This document shows, one piece after another, positions 54,840-64,000 of a stretch of 64,000 nt of DNA. This DNA comes from Arion vulgaris. Lineage: Eukaryota; Mollusca; Gastropoda; Stylommatophora; Arionidae. The stretch is taken from NCBI GenBank assembly GCA_020796225.1, contig CM036753.1, positions 87,202,203 to 87,266,202 of the forward strand, written 5' to 3'. The stretch's first letter is position 1, and every line of letters begins with the position of its first letter. Under the pieces are notes generated by a model. The model worked only from the letters and a program-made list of their open reading frames with translations, was not told where the DNA came from and did no database searches. Position numbers and translations under genes: made by a program.

Positions 54840-55095
54840 AATAAGAATCAGGCCATCAAATCTCTTCGGCATATAATGCGACGAAAAGGTCTGGAATATT
54901 TGGTGACAGCGTGTAAAATACAAGAGAGGAGAGGTCGTGAAAGGCAGAGGGGGAAGATGGAAGATGGTCCAACATAGTCGTTTGACAAAAGATCGACGTC
55001 AGAACTGATTAACTGCATATGGGTGAGAGAATTGTGAAAGTGACATGATCGCCTACGCCGACATGCAAGGTCGTTATTTGATTGAAATAGATGAT
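54840..55095 (+). mobile_element. LINE ORF2 C-terminal remnant with (GAT)n tail
   Basis: Reading MRRKGLEYLVTACKIQERRG then RERQRGKMEDGPT, a stop, KRSTSELINCIWV and DMIAYADMQGRYLI. This is the 'GHIMR..GLE.LV..GKI.G.RGRGRQR.K' and 'D...W..MIAYA..QG' C-terminal pattern of a common LINE group. It ends ATAGATGATGATAT. The giant 60-bp satellite starts within about 25-45 bp of this tail. Confidence 0.78.
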
Positions 55096-55116
55096 GATAT
55101 AGTGAGCTCGTCAGAA

Positions 55117-58100
55117 TTAGATTTTCAAAGTATTCTAATAATGTGATCTAGTCATTGAACATATGATGCATGGCTGGGACTGCTAGACTTCATTGAGATA
55201 ATGTGATCTAGTCATTGAACATATGATGCATGGCTGGGACTGCTAGATTTCATTGAGATAATGTGATCTAGTCATTGAACATATGATGCATGGCTGGGAC
55301 AGCTAGATTTCATTGAGATAATGTGATCTAGTCATTGAACATATGATGCATGACTGACACAGCTAGATTTCATTGAGATAATGTGATCTAGTCATTGAAC
55401 ATATGATGCATGGCTGGGACTGCTAGATTTCATTGAGATAATGTGATCTAGTCATTGAACATATGATGCATGGCTGGGACTGCTAGATTTCATTGAGATA
55501 ATGTGATCTAGTCATTGAACATATGATGCATGGCTGGGACTGCTAGATTTCATTGAGATAATGTGATCTAATCATTGAACATATGATGCATGGCTGGGAC
55601 TGCTAGATTTCATTGAGATAATGTGATCTAGTCATTGAACATATGATGCATGGCTGGGACAGCTAGATTTCATTGAGATAATGTGATCTAGTCATTGAAC
55701 ATATGATGCATGGCTGGGACTGCTAGATTTCATTGAGATAATGTGATCTAGTCATTGAACATATGATGCATGGCTGACACAGCTAGATTTCATTGAGATA
55801 ATGTGATCTAATCATTGAACATATGATGCATGGCTGACACAGCTAGATTTCATTGAGATAATGTGATCTTGTCATTGAACATATGATGCATGGCTGACAC
55901 AGCTAGATTTCATTGAGATAATGTGATCTTGTCATTGAACATATGATGCATGGCTGGACAAGCTAGATTTCATTGAGATAATGTGATCTAATCATTGAAC
56001 ATATGATGCATGGCTGACACAGCTAGATTTCATTGAGATAATGTGATCTAGTCATTGAACATATGATGCATGGCTGACACAGCTAGATTTCATTGAGATA
56101 ATGTGATCTTGTCATTGAACATATGATGCATGGCTGGGACAGCTAGATTTCATTGAGATAATGTGATCTAATCATTGAACATATGATGCATGGCTGGGAC
56201 AGCTAGATTTCATTGAGATAATGTGATCTAGTCATTGAACATATGATGCATGGCTGGGACAGCTAGATTTCATTGAGATAATGTGATCTAGTCATTGAAC
56301 ATATGATGCATGGCTGGGACAGCTAGATTTCATTGAGATAATGTGATCTAATCATTGAACATATGATGCATGGCTGGGACAGCTAGATTTCATTGAGATA
56401 ATGTGATCTAATCATTGAACATATGATGCATGGCTGGGACAGCTAGATTTCATTGAGATAATGTGATCTAGTCATTGAACATATGATGCATGGCTGACAC
56501 AGCTAGATTTCATTGAGATAATGTGATCTAATCATTGAACATATGATGCATGGCTGACACAGCTAGATTTCATTGAGATAATGTGATCTAGTCATTGAAC
56601 ATATGATGCATGGCTGACACAGCTAGATTTCATTGAGATAATGTGATCTAGTCATTGAACATATGATGCATGGCTGACACAGCTAGATTTCATTGAGATA
56701 ATGTGATCTTGTCATTGAACATATGATGCATGGCTGACACAGCTAGATTTCATTGAGATAATGTGATCTAATCATTGAACATATGATGCATGGCTGACAC
56801 AGCTAGATTTCATTGAGATAATGTGATCTTGTCATTGAACATATGATGCATGGCTGCGACTGCTAGATTTCATTGAGATAATGTGATCTAATCATTGAAC
56901 ATATGATGCAAGGCTGGGACAGCTAGATTTCATTGAGATAATGTGATCTAGTCATTGAACATATGATGCATGGCTGACACAGCTAGATTTCATTGAGATA
57001 ATGTGATCTAATCATTGAACATATGATGCATGGCTGGGACTGCTAGATTTCATTGAGATAATGTGATCTAATCATTGAACATATGATGCATGGCTGCACG
57101 CTAGATTTCATTGAGATAATGTGATCTTGTCATTGAACATATGATGCATGGCTGGGACTGCTAGATTTCATTGAGATAATGTGATCTAGTCATTGAACAT
57201 ATGATGAATGGCTGGGACTGCTAGATTTCATTGAGATAATGTGATCTAGTCATTGAACATATGATGCATGGCTGGGACTGCTAGATTTCATTGAGATAAT
57301 GTGATCTAGTCATTGAACATATGATGCATGGCTGGTACTGCTAGATTTCATTGAGATAATGTGATCTAGTCATTGAACATATGATGCATGGCCTGATTTC
57401 ATAGATATGTGATTTCATTGCTAGAGAATAATGTGATCTCTGTCATTGAACATATGATGCATGGCTGGGACTAGCTAGATTTCATTGAGATAATGTGATC
57501 TAGTCATTGAACATATGATGCATGGCTGACACAGCTAGATTTCATTGAGATAATGTGATCTAATCATTGAACATATGATGCATGGCTGCGACAGCTAGAT
57601 TTCATTGAGATAATGTGATCTAATCATTGAACATATGATGCATGGACTGGACATGCTAGATTTCATTGAGATAATGTGATCTAGTCTTGAACATATGATG
57701 CATGGCTGGGACAGCTAGATTTCATTGAGATAATGTGATCTAGTCATTGAACATATGATGCATGGCTGGGACTGCTAGATTTCATTGAGATAATGTGATC
57801 TAGTCATTGAACATATGATGCATGGCTGGGACTGCTAGATTTCATTGAGATAATGTGATCTAGTCATTGAACATATGATGCATGGCTGGGACTGCTAGAT
57901 TTCATTGAGATAATGTGATCTAGTCATTGAACATATGATGCATGGCTGACACAGCTAGATTTCATTGAGATAATGTGATCTTGTCATTGAACATATGATG
58001 CATGGCTGGGACTGCTAGATTTCATTGAGATAATGTGATCTAATCATTGAACATATGATGCATGGCTGCGACAGCTAGATTTCATTGAGATAATGTGATC

Positions 58101-61100
58101 TAATCATTGAACATATGATGCATGGCTGCGACAGCTAGATTTCATTGAGATAATGTGATCTAGTCATTGAACATATGATGCATGGCTGGGACTGCTAGAT
58201 TTCATTGAGATAATGTGATCTAATCATTGAACATATGATGCATGGCTGCGACAGCTAGATTTCATTGAGATAATGTGATCTAATCATTGAACATATGATG
58301 CATGGCTGCGACAGCTAGATTTCATTGAGATAATGTGATCTAGTCATTGAACATATGATGAATGGCTGGTACTGCTAGATTTCATTGAGATAATGTGATC
58401 TAGTCATTGAACATATGATGCATGGCTGGGACTGCTAGATTTCATTGAGATAATGTGATCTAATCATTGAACATATGATGCATGGCTGCGACTGCTAGAT
58501 TTCATTGAGATAATGTGATCTTGTCATTGAACATATGATGCATGGCTGCGACTGCTAGATTTCATTGAGATAATGTGATCTAGTCATTGAACATATGATG
58601 CATGGCTGCGACTGCTAGATTTCATTGAGATAATGTGATCTAGTCATTGAACATATGATGCATGGCTGGGACTGCTAGATTTCATTGAGATAATGTGATC
58701 TAGTCATTGAACATATGATGCATGGCTGGGACTGCTAGATTTCATTGAGATAATGTGATCTAGTCATTGAACATATGATGCATGGCTGGGACTGCTAGAT
58801 TTCATTGAGATAATGTGATCTAATCATTGAACATATGATGCATGGCTGGGACAGCTAGATTTCATTGAGATAATGTGATCTAGTCATTGAACATATGATG
58901 CATGACTGACACAGCTAGATTTCATTGAGATAATGTGATCTTGTCATTGAACATATGATGCATGGCTGGGACTGCTAGATTTCATTGAGATAATGTGATC
59001 TAATCATTGAACATATGATGCATGACTGACACAGCTAGATTTCATTGAGATAATGTGATCTAGTCATTGAACATATGATGCATGGCTGGGACAGCTAGAT
59101 TTCATTGAGATAATGTGATCTAGTCATTGAACATATGATGCATGGCTGGGACTGCTAGATTTCATTGAGATAATGTGATCTAGTCATTGAACATATGATG
59201 CATGGCTGGGACTGCTAGATTTCATTGAGATAATGTGATCTAGTCATTGAACATATGATGCATGGCTGGTACTGCTAGATTTCATTGAGATAATGTGATC
59301 TAGTCATTGAACATATGATGATGGCTGACACAGCTAGATTTCATTGAGATAATGTGATCTTGTCATTGAACATATGATGCATGGCTGGGACTGCTAGATT
59401 TCATTGAGATAATGTGATCTAATCATTGAACATATGATGCATGGCTGCGACAGCTAGATTTCATTGAGATAATGTGATCTAGTCATTGAACATATGATGA
59501 ATGGCTGGGACTGCTAGATTTCATTGAGATAATGTGATCTTGTCATTGAACATATGATGCATGGCTGGGACTGCTAGATTTCATTGAGATAATGTGATCT
59601 AGTCATTGAACATATGATGCATGGCTGCGACTGCTAGATTTCATTGAGATAATGTGATCTAGTCATTGAACATATGATGCATGGCTGGGATTGCTAGATT
59701 TCATTGAGATAATGTGATCTAGTCATTGAACATATGATGCATGGCTGGGACTGCTAGATTTCATTGAGATAATGTGATCTAGTCATTGAACATATGATGC
59801 ATGGCTGGGACTGCTAGATTTCATTGAGATAATGTGATCTAGTCATTGAACATATGATGCATGGCTGGGACAGCTAGATTTCATTGAGATAATGTGATCT
59901 AGTCATTGAACATATGATGCATGGCTGGGACTGCTAGATTTCATTGAGATAATGTGATCTAGTCATTGAACATATGATGCATGGCTGGGACTGCTAGATT
60001 TCATTGAGATAATGTGATCTAGTCATTGAACATATGATGCATGGCTGGGACTGCTAGATTTCATTGAGATAATGTGATCTAGTCATTGAACATATGATGC
60101 ATGGCTGGGACAGCTAGATTTCATTGAGATAATGTGATCTAGTCATTGAACATATGATGCATGGCTGGGACTGCTAGATTTCATTGAGATAATGTGATCT
60201 AGTCATTGAACATATGATGCATGGCTGAGACAGCTAGATTTCATTGAGATAATGTGATCTAGTCATTGAACATATGATGCATGGCTGGGACGGCTAGATT
60301 TCATTGAGATAATGTGATCTAGTCATTGAACATATGATGCATGGCTGGGACGGCTAGATTTCATTGAGATAATGTGATCTAGTCATTGAACATATGATGC
60401 ATGGCTGGGACTGCTAGATTTCATTGAGATAATGTGATCTAGTCATTGAACATATGATGCATGGCTGGGACTGCTAGATTTCATTGAGATAATGTGATCT
60501 AGTCATTGAACATATGATGCATGGCTGGAGACAGAGTAGGATTATCATTGAGATAATGTGTGATCTAGTCATTGAACATGTGCATATGAACATGGCTGAC
60601 ACAGCTAGATTTCATTGAGATAATGTGATCTAATCATTGAACATATGATGCATGGCTGGGACAGCTAGATTTCATTGAGATAATGTGATCTAGTCATTGA
60701 ACATATGATGCATGGCTGCGACTGCTAGATTTCATTGAGATAATGTGATCTAATCATTGAACATATGATGCATGGCTGCGACTGCTAGATTTCATTGATA
60801 TAATGTGATCTAGTCATTGAACATATGATGCATGGCTGGGACTGCTAGATTTCATTGAGATAATGTGATCTAGATCATTGAACATATGATGCATGGCTGG
60901 GACAGCTAGATTTCATTGAGATAATGTGATCTAGTCATTGAACATATGATGCATGGCTGGGACGCTGATTTCATTGAGATAATGTGATCTAGTCATTGAA
61001 CATATGATGCATGGCTGGGACTGCTAGATTTCATTGAGATAATGTGATCTAGTCATTGAACATATGATGCATGGCTGACACAGCTAGATTTCATTGAGAT

Positions 61101-64000
61101 AATGTGATCTAATCATTGAACATATGATGCATGGCTGACACAGCTAGATTTCATTGAGATAATGTGATCTAGTCATTGAACATATGATGCATGGCTGGGA
61201 CTGCTAGATTTCATTGAGATAATGTGATCTAGTCATTGAACATATGATGCATGGCTGACACAGCTAGATTTCATTGAGATAATGTGATCTAATCATTGAA
61301 CATATGATGCATGGCTGGGTCAGCTAGATTTCATTGAGATAATGTGATCTAGTCATTGAACATATGATGCATGGCTGACACAGCTAGATTTCATTGAGAT
61401 AATGTGATCTAGTCATTGAACATATGATGCATGGCTGGGACTGCTAGATTTCATTGAGATAATGTGATCTAGTCATTGAACATATGATGCATGGCTGGCA
61501 CAGCTAGATTTCATTGAGATAATGTGATCTAGTCATTGAACATATGATGCATGGCTGGGACTGCTAGATTTCATTGAGATAATGTGATCTAGTCATTGAA
61601 CATATGATGCATGGCTGGGACAGCTAGATTTCATTGAGATAATGTGATCTAGTCATTGAACATATGATGCATGGCTGACACAGCTAGATTTCATTGAGAT
61701 AATGTGATCTAGTCATTGAACATATGATGCATGGCTGACACAGCTAGATTTCATTGAGATAATGTGATCTAGTCATTGAACATATGATGCATGGCTGGGA
61801 CTGCTAGATTTCATTGAGATAATGTGATCTAGTCATTGAACATATGATGCATGGCTGGGACTGCTAGATTTCATTGAGATAATGTGATCTAGTCATTGAA
61901 CATATGATGCATGGCTGGGACTGCTAGATTTCATTGAGATAATGTGATCTAGTCATTGAACATATGATGCATGGCTGGTACTGCTAGATTTCATTGAGAT
62001 AATGTGATCTAGTCATTGAACATATGATGCATGGCTGGGACTGCTAGATTTCATTGAGATAATGTGATCTAGTCATTGAACATATGATGCATGGCTGGGA
62101 CTGCTAGATTTCATTGAGATAATGTGATCTAGTCATTGAACATATGATGCATGGCTGGGACAGCTAGATTTCATTGAGATAATGTGATCTAGTCATTGAA
62201 CATATGATGCATGGCTGGGACTGCTAGATTTCATTGAGATAATGTGATCTAGTCATTGAACATATGATGCATGGCTGACACAGCTGAGATTCTCATTGAA
62301 TAATGTGATCTTGTCATTGAACATATGATGCATGGCTGGGACTGCTAGATTTCATTGAGATAATGTGATCTAGTCATTGAACATATGATGCATGGCTGGG
62401 ACTGCTAGATTTCATTGAGATAATGTGATCTAGTCATTGAACATATGATGCATGGCTGGGACTGCTAGATTTCATTGAGATAATGTGATCTAGTCATTGA
62501 ACATATGATGCATGGCTGGGACTGCTAGATTTCATTGAGATAATGTGATCTAGTCATTGAACATATGATGCATGGCTGGGTAGCTAGATTTCATTGAGAT
62601 AATGTGATCTAGTCATTGAACATATGATGATGGCTGACACAGCTAGATTTCATTGAGATAATGTGATCTAATCATTGAACATATGATGCATGGCTGGGAC
62701 AGCTAGATTTCATTGAGATAATGTGATCTAGTCATTGAACATATGATGCATGGCTGCGACTGCTAGATTTCATTGAGATAATGTGATCTAGTCATTGAAC
62801 ATATGATGCATGGCTGGGACTGCTAGATTTCATTGAGATAATGTGATCTAGTCATTGAACATATGATGCATGGCTGGGACAGCTAGATTTCATTGAGATA
62901 ATGTGATCTAATCATTGAACATATGATGCATGGCTGCGACTGCTAGATTTCATTGAGATAATGTGATCTAGTCATTGAACATATGATGCATGGCTGACAC
63001 TGCTAGATTTCATTGAGATAATGTGATCTAGTCATTGAACATATGATGCATGGCTGACACAGCTAGATTTCATTGAGATAATGTGATCTAATCATTGAAC
63101 ATATGATGCATGGCTGCGACTGCTAGATTTCATTGAGATAATGTGATCTAGTCATTGAACATATGATGCATGGCTGCGACTGCTAGATTTCATTGAGATA
63201 ATGTGATCTTGTCATTGAACATATGATGCATGGCTGACACAGCTAGATTTCATTGAGATAATGTGATCTAATCATTGAACATATGATGAATGGCTGGGAC
63301 TGCTAGATTTCATTGAGATAATGTGATCTAGTCATTGAACATATGATGCATGGCTGGGACTGCTAGATTTCATTGAGATAATGTGATCTAGTCATTGAAC
63401 ATATGATGTATGGCTGGGACTGCTAGATTTCATTGAGATAATGTGATCTAGTCATTGAACATATGATGCATGGCTGGGACAGCTAGATTTCATTGAGATA
63501 ATGTGATCTAATCATTGAACATATGATGCATGGCTTACACAGCTAGATTTCATTGAGATAATGTGATCTAATCATTGAACATATGATGCATGGCTGCGAC
63601 TGCTAGATTTCATTGAGATAATGTGATCTAGTCATTGAACATATGATGCATGGCTGGGACTGCTAGATTTCATTGAGATAATGTGATCTAGTCATTGAAC
63701 ATATGATGCATGGCTGGGACAGCTAGATTTCATTGAGATAATGTGATCTAGTCATTGAACATATGATGCATGGCTGGGACTGCTAGATTTCATTGAGATA
63801 ATGTGATCTAGTCATTGAACATATGATGCATGGCTGGGACTGCTAGATTTCATTGAGATAATGTGATCTTGTCATTGAACATATGATGCATGGCTGACAC
63901 AGCTAGATTTCATTGAGATAATGTGATCTAATCATTGAACATATGATGCATGGCTGACACAGCTAGATTTCATTGAGATAATGTGATCTAGTCATTGAAC
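55117..64000 (+). repeat. 60-bp satellite, about 147 copies, continues past the window
   Basis: Unit ATTTCATTGAGATAATGTGA + TCTAGTCATTGAACATATGA + TGCATGGCTGGGACTGCTAG (60 bp). Nearly every unit fits exactly one 60-base line. The first copy (55117-55140) is degenerate. Three sites vary: TCTAGTC/TCTAATC/TCTTGTC; GGCTGGGAC/GGCTGACAC/GGCTGCGAC; ACTGCTAG/ACAGCTAG. Irregular units occur at about 57393-57435, 57650, 60525-60600 and 62284. Each unit contains CTAGAT...ATCTAG (6-bp inverted repeat, 17-base loop) plus palindromes CATATG and ATGCAT. No open frame spans it because units carry stops. Confidence 0.98.

Noticed and set aside
55117..64000. CRISPR-like regular repeats
   Set aside because: No unique spacers; the entire 60-bp unit is repeated. 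Eukaryotic satellite DNA.

Overview
This window is AT-rich animal DNA with no host gene I can support. It is a mosaic of tandem-repeat arrays and decayed transposable elements. The evidence for a metazoan, probably an invertebrate and plausibly a mollusc (inference only), is the mix of RTE-type and RNase-H-bearing non-LTR retrotransposons (LINEs), tRNA-derived SINEs with pol III A/B boxes, hAT-like and piggyBac-like miniature elements, and many microsatellites. Almost every long open frame is either a LINE reading frame or a stop-free tandem repeat whose unit length is a multiple of three.

Layout. 1-5.4 kb: 34-bp array, LINE 3' ends, a short 60-bp array, GA/CA tracts. 5.2-8.9 kb: a 24-bp array split by a retroposon (SINE-C), a 36-bp array, a small inverted-repeat element, a LINE 3' end and a ~43-bp array. 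9.9-16 kb: a LINE tail, SINE-A, then 55-, 33- and 23/24-bp arrays. 16-21.4 kb: at least five LINE tails, SINE-B nested at the edge of a TTAA element, a hAT-like element with a target-site duplication (TSD), and SINE-D with a long (TCAA)n tail. 21.3-25.8 kb: 28- and 18-bp arrays, SINE-A and SINE-B copies. 26.18-29.46 kb: one complete but inactivated RTE LINE on the minus strand, bounded by an 11-bp TSD. 29.5-33.6 kb: more LINE remnants and a 53-bp array. 33.7-38.4 kb: a 45-bp satellite made from the 5' head (A-box region) of SINE-A, still joined at its right end to the rest of that SINE. 38.6-49.2 kb: MITE, RNase-H LINE pieces, a 15-bp array, SINE-D and SINE-C. 49.9-53.9 kb: 84-, 59- and 28-bp arrays and nested SINEs. 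54.8 kb: a LINE 3' end. 55.1-64 kb: an almost uninterrupted 60-bp satellite (about 147 copies) that runs off the window.

The elements interact as parasites and hosts. LINE enzymes probably mobilised the SINEs: SINE-D shares its 3' end with the RNase-H LINEs, and SINE-C shares a simple AAG tail with the RTE element. Several tandem arrays start at or close to a retroposon end, and the SINE-A satellite shows directly how a retroposon fragment became an array. SINE and MITE family names (A-D) are mine, defined only by copies within this window.
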